Part shown: positions 1-5,810 of the stretch, piece by piece
Position numbering within the stretch: position 1 is the first letter of the stretch
Layout of the letters: the number at the start of each line of letters is the position of its first letter
NCBI GenBank assembly: GCA_029934735.1
Contig: JAOZLR010000143.1
Span: 1-6,942 of the forward strand
Length of the DNA stretch: 6,942 nucleotides
DNA from: Bacteroidales bacterium
GTDB lineage: Bacteria > Bacteroidota > Bacteroidia > Bacteroidales > JAADJA01
Direction of reading: 5' to 3'
Made by a program: the position numbers and the translations under genes
Notes under the pieces: generated by a model
What the model was told of the DNA's origin: nothing
Database searches by the model: none
Seen by the model: the letters and a program-made list of their open reading frames with translations, nothing else

Positions 1-343
1 CCGACAAATCATAATCTTTGTATGACGAACGGATGATTTCCGTTTCAACAGTTGCTGCATAAGGAATTTCAATAAGATTATTCAGAACCGGGAGTTCAGG
101 ATCACCAACCATAAGAGATACTCCATAGCCGGGTATCTTTGCTTTCACAAAGAAGCCATTTCCGGTTTCAACCTCTGAAAGTGATATTGAGGATATCTTG
201 TTTTTCAATCGCAGAACGAAATTTGTATTTTCGGTGACTTTTAGTTCTGTTTTGTTCTCAGGATTAATAGAAATGTTAGTTGCAGAAGATGTTAATATAC
301 CTGTAAAACAGATAATAACAAAAATGATTATTTGCTTTTTCAT
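1..343 (-). CDS. N-terminus of a secreted C25 (gingipain-type) peptidase-like protein, cut by the window edge
   Basis: Reading the minus strand from the ATG at 343-341 gives 114 open codons with no stop before the left edge, so the gene is partial. Residues 1-21 form a signal peptide: a Lys-Lys start, a run of Ile/Val/Phe, then a small-residue cleavage area near SSA. The following region has a PGYG segment (about 71-74), then GDPELPVL (80-87) and IEIPYAATVE (91-100). This 'G-x-PELP ... hydrophobic-x-IP' pattern is typical of the propeptide that precedes the catalytic domain of C25 cysteine peptidases exported by T9SS. Known for the family: the propeptide holds the enzyme inactive until it is outside the cell. 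The catalytic domain and sorting domain would lie beyond the left edge and cannot be seen, so peptidase function is inferred. The gene is divergent from the plus-strand cluster and has its own -7 box at 388-395. Confidence 0.75.
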   Translation of the reverse strand, partial: MKKQIIIFVIICFTGILTSSATNISINPENKTELKVTENTNFVLRLKNKISSISLSEVETGNGFFVKAKIPGYGVSLMVGDPELPVLNNLIEIPYAATVETEIIRSSYKDYDLS

Positions 344-387
344 AGTATTTTTTTCTAACTGGTTAAAATTATAAGAATTTGAACAGA

Positions 388-395
388 CAAAGGTA
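388..395 (-). promoter_or_regulatory. Bacteroidota-type -7 box for the left-edge secreted protein
   Basis: The minus strand reads TACCTTTG, a full match to TAnnTTTG. It is 44 bases upstream of the ATG, which would give a 5' leader of roughly 35-40 bases. I see no good TTTG -33 element at the usual 19-21 base spacing, so the call rests on the -7 box and its position. Confidence 0.45.
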
Positions 396-409
396 AGAAA
401 AAGAATTCC

Positions 410-417
410 TATATTTG
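410..417 (+). promoter_or_regulatory. Candidate -7 box for the plus-strand secreted-protein cluster
   Basis: The plus strand reads TATATTTG, a full match to TAnnTTTG. It lies just beside the oppositely oriented box at 388-395, so the two would form a divergent promoter region. The nearest upstream TTTG (378-381) is about 28 bases away, longer than the usual 19-21, so this is weak. It would drive the decayed unit 1 and perhaps the genes behind it, which follow with gaps of 10, 27 and 11 bases and no visible terminator until 3370. Confidence 0.3.
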
Positions 418-509
418 TAACTCTATTATAAAACCTTCTTTTCTTATTGATAATAAGCACTGTTTCTTTCATCCAGCAAATAACCCTCGGCCCCGACAGT
501 TAAAATACC

Positions 510-821
510 TTCTTAAAGGAAAATTATATTCATGTTGTCAAAACAACAGGAATTACAGATATTCTCCAACCTGCAATAAGTATTTACCCAAATCCTTTCA
601 ATAACAATACAACCTTTGAGCTAAACAATTACAATAGAGAAAGAAGGGTTTTCATTTATAATAATTTGGGTGTAGAAGTTAAGACACTTATTGTGCCTAA
701 AGAAACACACAGAATAGCTTGGGACGGAAGAAATTTAACTGGAATTAAATGTAAACCTGGTGTTTAATATGTAAAATTAAGTGATAATACATTATCAAGT
801 AAAATATTATTAACCAATTAA
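510..821 (+). pseudogene. Remnant of a T9SS cargo protein: end of a PKD-like region plus a sorting domain with a nonsense codon
   Basis: Translated in the frame starting at 510, this stretch begins FLKENYIHV, nearly the same as FLKENYIYV at the end of the PKD domain of the intact gene at 1162-2628. It continues into a type A sorting domain: ISIYPNPFNN, IYNNLGVEVKTL, IAWDGRN, then PGV-stop-YVKLSDN and a final KILLTN. The stop TAA at 765-767 replaces the first Tyr of the conserved PGxYxxK motif, a single-base change from TAT or TAC. Another in-frame TAA at 501-503 lies just upstream and no start codon opens the frame, so the 5' part is lost. The final stop at 819-821 sits 10 bases before the next ATG, matching the spacing between the intact homologue and its own downstream neighbour. 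Bases 344-509 upstream hold only candidate promoters and a short AT-rich inverted repeat. Confidence 0.75.
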
Positions 822-831
822 ATTAATTGTT

Positions 832-1089
832 ATGAAAAAATTTACACTTTTTTTAGTTGCTATAGTCATAGCATTTACTACCTTTTCCCAGGAATGGATG
901 GAATTTACAGTTGCAGAAACTACAGAGCCTGTTTACGATGTAATAAACTCGGACAGCCTGCTTGTTAAATTCGATGTTATTGTCCCGGGGATGTACAACA
1001 CAGAGATAGATACATTTAACAGGATGGAAATTCCCGGGCAAATTCGTATGGATTCGGTGGGTTTTCCTGAACTGCCTTTTATAAGTTAT
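832..1089 (+). repeat. Direct repeat, copy A (pairs with 2640-2897)
   Basis: This segment aligns without gaps to 2640-2897 at an offset of 1808 bases. From about 948 onward I count roughly 8 mismatches in about 140 bases by eye. The signal-peptide part (832-890) is clearly more diverged. Similarity ends sharply at 1089/1090. Confidence 0.8.
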
Positions 1090-1134
1090 CATTTTTCAAA
1101 ACCTGCTTGTGTAATTATAAATTATTTTGTTTAA
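832..1134 (+). CDS. Truncated secreted C25-propeptide-like protein (first copy)
   Basis: This 100-residue reading frame starts with a signal peptide (residues 1-19, Lys-Lys then a Leu/Val/Ile/Phe core, cleavage likely before Gln20). Residues 20-86 match the second copy at 2640 with about 8 differences in 67 positions by eye, including IVPGMYNTEID and GFPELPFISY. These resemble the start of the C25 peptidase propeptide. After Tyr86 the similarity stops abruptly: the last 14 residues are unrelated to the paralogue and end in TAA. I read this as a gene truncated by a rearrangement at about 1090, not as a complete small protein, although it could still be expressed and exported to the periplasm. 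It has no T9SS sorting domain. It lies 10 bases after the remnant at 510-821 and 27 bases before the next gene. Confidence 0.6.
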   Translation: MKKFTLFLVAIVIAFTTFSQEWMEFTVAETTEPVYDVINSDSLLVKFDVIVPGMYNTEIDTFNRMEIPGQIRMDSVGFPELPFISYHFSKPACVIINYFV

Positions 1135-1161
1135 CTTTATGCTTTCCTTAAAACCTATAAT

Positions 1162-2628
1162 ATGAAGAAATTTTACTTATTCGGTTTATTCTTTTTCATT
1201 TCTATGTTTTCTTTTTCTGACTACCATATTACACGAGGGCCTAATATTGGTGAGATTTATTTTATTGGACCTACTTATACTGGTTTAGGATTGTATTACT
1301 CCACAAACTTTGGTGAAACTGCAATATGTATGGATAGCCTGATTGCTCAAGATATGATGTCAATTGTGGCAGATAAAACGGAAGGATATATTTATTATGT
1401 TTCTTATACTGAATTAATTTACAGGTCAAGTAATTACGGACAACAAGATACTTGGGTGTTTCTTAAAGGAGATGGAAGCCTGAATTTATGTAGTGGGGTA
1501 AATGAGGGTTTTTTGTATAATGCTATAAAAGAACATACTGAAGACTATGGTAATACATTTAACTCACATTCATACAATGGATTTTTTGGTAATCTTCATG
1601 TTGTTGAAATAGATAATAATGAGAACATTGGATACGCAAAAGTTAAAAAATATGGAATTCCAGATTCAACATTTCTATTAATTTCATATGATAAATTTGA
1701 AAATTTAGAATTATTGAATGCTTTTGATAATAATTATACAAGAATTGGTTGGCTCAATAGAGGAATGCAAGAAGGTGAATTATTCTCTTTGTCAAGTGGA
1801 ATGCAAGATAATGAAGGATTTTTAAGCTATTCTACCGATTATGGTTATAGTTGGTCGTTGCTAAATATTCTTAACATTGTAGACGAAAGTATTTATACGA
1901 TCAGTGGAGTTGGAGGAAAACAAGATGGGGAATATTATATTCTAATTACCCATATAAGTAATATATGGCAAAATGCTCATACATATATTTTACACAGTAC
2001 AGATTATGGGATAACATTTGACCTTCACCATACGTTTTCAAAAGGTGATGAACCACTTTTTTCTAATTTTTCTGCAAAAAGCGATAATAACCAGAATAAT
2101 AATAGTAAATACGACAGTTCCTACTTTGTAAATGGAGAATTACCTCTTGATGTCCAGTTTTATAATTATTCAATAGGTGATATTAATTTATATGAGTGGG
2201 ATTTTGACAATGATGGAACTATTGACTCTTATGAAGAAAATCCTGTTTTTATTTATTCTGATACGGGTTGGTACTCAGTAAACCTAACGGTTTATGATGA
2301 ATTTGATACAAATTCCTTTTTAAAGGAAAATTATATTTATGTTGATAAAGTTACCAGCATTGTAAAAAAAGAAAAGTTTGAAATTAACTATTACCCCAAC
2401 CCCTTTTCTGAACACATCACTATCCGGATACCAACGAAAAATAAAACGAAAACAAATGTCCTTGAAATCTATGATATTTCAGGTAAGATTGTTAAGACAT
2501 TGAATACAAATGAAAATGTAATTATCTGGAACGGAAGAACAGATAACGGTAAGAAATGTAGTCCGGGTATATATTTTCTTAAACTTAAAGATATCTATTT
2601 CACAAAAAAAATAATATTAACCGATTAA
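1162..2628 (+). CDS. Secreted Asp-box (BNR-like) / PKD-domain protein with T9SS C-terminal sorting domain
   Basis: This is a 488-residue protein. Residues 1-19 are a signal peptide ending FSFS. Residues about 20-305 are likely a beta-propeller: Asp-box-like turns occur at 47-53 (STNFGET), 89-93 (SSNYG), 128-133 (DYGNTF), 224-231 (STDYGYSW) and 279-286 (STDYGITF). Residues about 305-318 are an Asn/Ser/Asp-rich linker. Residues about 320-395 are a PKD domain with the hallmark YEWDFDNDG (344-352) and DTGWYSVNLTVYD (367-379). Residues about 407-488 are a type A T9SS sorting domain: YYPNPF (410-415), IYDISGKIV (436-444), IWNGRTDNGK (455-464), PGIYFLKLKD (468-477). Family knowledge implies export by Sec, then T9SS, with cell-surface attachment or release. 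Asp-box propellers occur in sialidases and in many non-enzymatic proteins; I see no sialidase FRIP motif or catalytic set, so no enzyme activity is assigned. The following gene starts 11 bases downstream, suggesting co-transcription. Confidence 0.85.
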   Translation: MKKFYLFGLFFFISMFSFSDYHITRGPNIGEIYFIGPTYTGLGLYYSTNFGETAICMDSLIAQDMMSIVADKTEGYIYYVSYTELIYRSSNYGQQDTWVFLKGDGSLNLCSGVNEGFLYNAIKEHTEDYGNTFNSHSYNGFFGNLHVVEIDNNENIGYAKVKKYGIPDSTFLLISYDKFENLELLNAFDNNYTRIGWLNRGMQEGELFSLSSGMQDNEGFLSYSTDYGYSWSLLNILNIVDESIYTISGVGGKQDGEYYILITHISNIWQNAHTYILHSTDYGITFDLHHTFSKGDEPLFSNFSAKSDNNQNNNSKYDSSYFVNGELPLDVQFYNYSIGDINLYEWDFDNDGTIDSYEENPVFIYSDTGWYSVNLTVYDEFDTNSFLKENYIYVDKVTSIVKKEKFEINYYPNPFSEHITIRIPTKNKTKTNVLEIYDISGKIVKTLNTNENVIIWNGRTDNGKKCSPGIYFLKLKDIYFTKKIILTD

Positions 2629-2639
2629 TTTGATTCATT

Positions 2640-2897
2640 ATGAAAAAGATCACAATTATTTTAAGTGCTATTTTAATAGCAATGATTTCCTATTCGCAGG
2701 AATGGATAGAATTTACTACTGCTGAAACCGCTGAACCTGTTTATGAAGTAATTAGCTCGGACAGCCTGCTGGTTAAATTAGATGTTATTGTCCCGGGGAT
2801 GTACAATACAGAGATAGATACATTTAACAGGATGGAAATTCCCGGGCAAATTCGTTTGAATTCGGTAGGTTTTCCTGAACTGCCTTTTATTAGTTAC
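2640..2897 (+). repeat. Direct repeat, copy B (pairs with 832-1089)
   Basis: Ungapped partner of 832-1089. The genes just upstream are also related: a T9SS sorting domain ending 11-12 bases before each ATG. The duplicated unit is therefore larger than this near-identical core. Confidence 0.8.
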
Positions 2898-3086
2898 CTC
2901 GCTGCAATTCCTAATTGTGAAGATGTGCTACTGGAGATTATCCCTTTGGATTCTGTGGTTTATACAGGTGTTAACATTTACCCGGCTCCCGAACTAATTG
3001 AAGTTACAGCCCCAGGCGGTTACACCTACCTCGAAGAGCAATTTGCTTATAATGAAACAGTTTATCAAACAAACACCGAATATTAA
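2640..3086 (+). CDS. Secreted C25-propeptide-like protein lacking a peptidase domain (second copy)
   Basis: This 148-residue frame has a signal peptide (1-19, cleavage probably before Gln20) and then what looks like most of a C25 propeptide: IVPGMYNTEID (50-60), GFPELPFISYLAAIP (77-91), VNIYPAPELIE (111-121) and a C-terminal EEQFAYNETVYQ (132-143). In C25 proteins such a segment would be followed by the catalytic domain, but the frame stops at TAA 3084-3086. Immediately after, in another frame, comes a T9SS sorting domain that ends at 3354. The simplest reading is a once large C25 peptidase gene that lost its catalytic middle, leaving propeptide and tail out of frame. Alternatively it is a working stand-alone secreted propeptide. 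Nothing in the frame could carry the catalytic His/Cys pair. It sits 11 bases after the Asp-box/PKD gene. Confidence 0.7.
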   Translation: MKKITIILSAILIAMISYSQEWIEFTTAETAEPVYEVISSDSLLVKLDVIVPGMYNTEIDTFNRMEIPGQIRLNSVGFPELPFISYLAAIPNCEDVLLEIIPLDSVVYTGVNIYPAPELIEVTAPGGYTYLEEQFAYNETVYQTNTEY

Positions 3087-3354
3087 AAAAGGTGATTTTG
3101 TGTTAAAGCAAAATATTCCTAATCCTTTTAATAACACAACTTCAATATCTTATACCTTACCTCGTTCCTGCCGGATTTCATTTGATGTTTTTGATGTAAC
3201 AGGCAAGAAAGTATATGATATGAACCTTGGCACTCAAACCGTGGGAGAACACAAAATAACAATTGATCTGTCAGGTTTTTCACCGGGCGTTTACTACTAC
3301 CTGTTAAAAGCTGACAATGAGTTTGCCGGTGTTAAAAAGATGGTTTTGAAATAG
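2998..3354 (+). CDS. T9SS type A sorting-domain fragment, tail of a broken gene
   Basis: This frame is open from an ATG at 2998 (a second ATG at 3052 is an alternative) to TAG at 3352-3354, 118 residues. Only the part after about residue 32 looks like real protein: VLKQNIPNPFNNTTSISYTLP (35-55), FDVFDVTGKKVYD (62-74), FSPGVYYYLLKADN (94-107) and the basic end VKKMVLK (112-118). This is a classic T9SS C-terminal sorting domain. Residues 1-30 merely read the end of the upstream propeptide gene in a shifted frame, and there is no signal peptide. On its own this product could not reach the periplasm, so it is probably not a functional gene. It makes sense as the tail of the gene at 2640-3086, either after internal deletion or after a single indel near 3080. 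Joined to it, the product would be about 235 residues: signal, propeptide and sorting domain, with no enzyme. Confidence 0.6.
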   Translation: MKLQPQAVTPTSKSNLLIMKQFIKQTPNIKKGDFVLKQNIPNPFNNTTSISYTLPRSCRISFDVFDVTGKKVYDMNLGTQTVGEHKITIDLSGFSPGVYYYLLKADNEFAGVKKMVLK

Positions 3355-3363
3355 AGATAAAAT

Positions 3364-3400
3364 AAAAAAGGCTGTCTAAAAAGTATAGACAGCCCTTTTT
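3364..3400. terminator. Bidirectional intrinsic terminator between convergent genes
   Basis: A perfect 9-bp stem, GGCTGTCTA (3370-3378) with TAGACAGCC (3386-3394), encloses a 7-base loop. Six A residues precede it and five T residues follow after one C, so each strand has a GC-rich hairpin followed by a T run. It lies between the sorting-domain tail (ends 3354) and the convergent EF-G2-like gene (ends 3416) and can serve both. Confidence 0.9.
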
Positions 3401-3415
3401 GTTATTATTCAGAGA

Positions 3416-5551
3416 TTAATCTTCATCATTTTGTGAAGCTTCATATTCTTTCAGTAGTTGTTGTTGTACATCATTTGGAACGTTTGAGTACTCAGCAAAT
3501 TTCATTGAGTACATTGCACGTCCGCTTGTTAGTGAACTCAATGCTGTTGAATATTTATTCATTTCGGCAAGAGGAACTTTAGCATTGATTTTCTGGTAAT
3601 TTCCTTCGGCACCCATTCCCATAATAATAGCTCTTCTTCCTTGCAGATCAGTCATAACATCACCCATTCTATCTTCAGGTACGAGTACCTCAACATCATA
3701 AATAGGTTCCAGAATCTGAGGCCCTGCATTTTTAAAGGCTTCTTTAAACGCATGACGTCCTGCAAGTTTAAATGAAATTTCATTTGAATCTACAGGGTGC
3801 ATTTTCCCGTCATATACGTAGAAGACAATATCACGGGCATAAGAACCTGTGAGAGGACCTTCTTCCATCTTTTCCATAACACCCTTTAAAATTGCAGGGA
3901 GGAAACGAGCGTCGATGGCACCACCAACAATTGAGTTTTTCATTATCAATTTTCCACCCCATTCCAATTCTATCTCATCAGTACCTCTGATTGGAAACTC
4001 TTTTGTGTATTCCATTCCTTCGGTGTATGGCTCTATCATCATATAAACTTCACCAAATTGCCCTGCACCACCAGATTGTTTTTTGTGTCTGTAAGTTGCT
4101 TTAGCCGAACGTGTTATAGTTTCTCTATAAGGAATTTTTGGAGCATAAAACTCCATAAGAATCTTTTCAAGATTTTCAATTTGCCATTTTATAATGTTAA
4201 GATGAAGCTCTCCTTGTCCACCAAGAATAAGCTGCTTTAACTCTTTTGAATATTCAACTGTAAGAGTTTGATCCATTTTATGCATCGTCTGAAGAATAAC
4301 ATTAAGTTTTTCTTCATCTGCCAGATTTTTAGCTCCTACAGCTACTCTGTATTTTGGAGCCGGAAATACAATTGGCTCTATAATGTCGTCTGAAACTTTC
4401 GGACTGTTTAAAGTATTATTTGTATGAGTATTTTTGAGTTTAACAGCTGCTCCAATATCACCAGAAGTGATTTTAGAAACCTTTTCCCTGTTCTTTCCTG
4501 CCATAACAAACAACTGACTAATGCGCTCTTTTGTACTGTTATTAGCGTTAATCAAATCCATTCCTTCAGCAACTTCGCCATTGTAAACTTTAAAGAATGA
4601 AATTTCACCAAGGTGTGATTCAATGGTTGATTTGAAAACGAGTGCTGATGTCGGCTCGTTAATGTCATATTTTAACTCTTTGCCTTCAGTTGTTTTTGCC
4701 GGTGGCATTTCATTAGGTGCAGGAGCATTATTTGATATAAATTCCATTACTCTGCATACTCCCCAATTCTGTTTAGCATTTATACAAAAAACAGGAAACA
4801 GTTCCCTGTCTCTCAATCCAACTTTCAAAGCCTGCTTCATCTCATCCTCTGTCAAAGTTCCGTTTTCGAAGAAAATCTCCATCAGGCTCTCATCACTCGA
4901 GGCCAGATCTTCAATCATTGCTCCCTGTAACTCTTCAGCTTTCGATTTTTCACTGTCAGGAATATCAACTAACTCCGGCTTTTTATCTCCCTCACTAAAT
5001 TTAAACATTTTCATCTTCAAAAGGTCAATGACAGCATTAAATCCCAGACCGGGATTAACAGGATACTGACAAACTGAGAGACTACCTTTAAATTGTGTTT
5101 TTAGCTGACGTATTGTTTCATCAAAATTCGAATTTTCATGTTCAAGGTGGTTGACAGTAAAAATTATTGGAGTTTTATATTTGGTAGCATATCTCCAGGC
5201 AATTTCAGTTCCAACCTCAACACCATTTTGAGCATTGACAGTCATTACTGCGGCATCAACAACCCTGAGGGCAGCATCAATCTCACCAATAAAATCATCA
5301 AATCCCGGAGTATCAATAATATTTATTTTTTTGCCGTTGAATTCAGCATATAACACTGTTGAGGATATCGAATTTTGGCGCTCAATTTCAATAGGACGAT
5401 AGTCTGAAACCGTGTTTTTGTCATCCACGGAACCTCTTCTGTTTATAACACCGCCTTCAAATAACATATCTTCAGCCAATGTGGTTTTTCCTGATTTAGC
5501 ACCTCCAATAAGTGCTATATTTCTAATGTCTTTTGTTTCGTAAATCTTCAT
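3416..5551 (-). CDS. fusA2: EF-G paralogue (EF-G2-like translation factor) with a degenerate GTPase centre
   Basis: A 711-residue protein with EF-G architecture: G domain about 1-275, domain II about 300-385, III about 400-475, IV about 480-600, V about 610-690. The P-loop is kept (G16-x4-G21-K22-T23). Switch I has lost the RGIT motif: ERQNSIS at 57-63, with Ser61 in place of the Mg-binding Thr. In switch II, DTPG (80-83) is followed by Phe84, where EF-G has the catalytic His. G4 is NHLE (134-137) instead of NKxD. Domain IV is well conserved: QSGGAGQFGEV (492-502) and MHPVDSNEISFKLAGRHAFKEA (584-605), the parts that contact tRNA and mRNA during translocation. From memory, Bacteroides EF-G2 (FusA2) has the same pattern and was reported to support slow, GTP-hydrolysis-independent translation during carbon starvation. 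I infer a similar role here; the biochemical state is not shown by sequence. The gene is probably transcribed alone. Confidence 0.9.
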   Translation of the reverse strand: MKIYETKDIRNIALIGGAKSGKTTLAEDMLFEGGVINRRGSVDDKNTVSDYRPIEIERQNSISSTVLYAEFNGKKINIIDTPGFDDFIGEIDAALRVVDAAVMTVNAQNGVEVGTEIAWRYATKYKTPIIFTVNHLEHENSNFDETIRQLKTQFKGSLSVCQYPVNPGLGFNAVIDLLKMKMFKFSEGDKKPELVDIPDSEKSKAEELQGAMIEDLASSDESLMEIFFENGTLTEDEMKQALKVGLRDRELFPVFCINAKQNWGVCRVMEFISNNAPAPNEMPPAKTTEGKELKYDINEPTSALVFKSTIESHLGEISFFKVYNGEVAEGMDLINANNSTKERISQLFVMAGKNREKVSKITSGDIGAAVKLKNTHTNNTLNSPKVSDDIIEPIVFPAPKYRVAVGAKNLADEEKLNVILQTMHKMDQTLTVEYSKELKQLILGGQGELHLNIIKWQIENLEKILMEFYAPKIPYRETITRSAKATYRHKKQSGGAGQFGEVYMMIEPYTEGMEYTKEFPIRGTDEIELEWGGKLIMKNSIVGGAIDARFLPAILKGVMEKMEEGPLTGSYARDIVFYVYDGKMHPVDSNEISFKLAGRHAFKEAFKNAGPQILEPIYDVEVLVPEDRMGDVMTDLQGRRAIIMGMGAEGNYQKINAKVPLAEMNKYSTALSSLTSGRAMYSMKFAEYSNVPNDVQQQLLKEYEASQNDED

Positions 5552-5595
5552 CGTTATTTTGTATTAAATATATATTACTGAATATTAAAGAGCGG

Positions 5596-5603
5596 CAAAT
5601 GTA
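5596..5603 (-). promoter_or_regulatory. Candidate -7 box for the EF-G2-like gene
   Basis: The minus strand reads TACATTTG, a full match to TAnnTTTG, 44 bases upstream of the ATG at 5551. An ATTG at 5627-5630 (minus strand) could be the -33 element, but its spacing of 23 bases is slightly long. The remainder of the 259-base intergenic stretch (5552-5810) is AT-rich. I see no gene, strong hairpin or clear terminator for the kinase in it, so some read-through from the kinase is possible. Confidence 0.45.
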
Positions 5604-5810
5604 TAAAAATATAAAGAATTATTAAACAATATGTTGTAAATAATCTAATTATTTTATTTGTAACTACTCAGAGTGTTAAAAGGTAATAAAGAATAAGGCT
5701 CTTAATAAGCATTTTTACTCTTTATAAAATAGCTATATCGCAAAAATACTCAAAGAATAGACCGAGCTTCACAAAGAAAGATTACAATTAATTCTTTATC
5801 TTAAAACTAA

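Noticed and set aside
443..457. Inverted repeat CTTATT-GAT-AATAAG upstream of the T9SS remnant.
   Set aside because: Six AT-rich base pairs around a 3-base loop, with no T run and no matching operator; chance is likely in such sequence.
853..1092. Minus-strand open frame of 79 codons opposite the first propeptide copy.
   Set aside because: It mirrors a plus-strand gene whose protein has a signal peptide and a close paralogue; the minus-strand product shows no family pattern.
3080..3092. Possible programmed frameshift at the A6 run after TATT, which could link the propeptide to the sorting domain.
   Set aside because: In the propeptide frame the TAA stop (3084-3086) overlaps the start of the A run, so slipping on the run would come too late. 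No slippery heptamer lies before the stop.
4623..5069. Plus-strand open frame of 148 codons (also shorter ones at 3849-4046, 4058-4240 and 5138-5353) inside the EF-G2-like gene.
   Set aside because: All lie antisense to a strongly conserved coding sequence and show no recognisable domain or promoter; they are chance frames.
5741..5748. Minus-strand TATTTTTG, matching TAnnTTTG, as a distal promoter for the EF-G2-like gene.
   Set aside because: Such matches are frequent by chance in this AT-rich spacer and no -33 element is seen; the box at 5596-5603 is much better placed.
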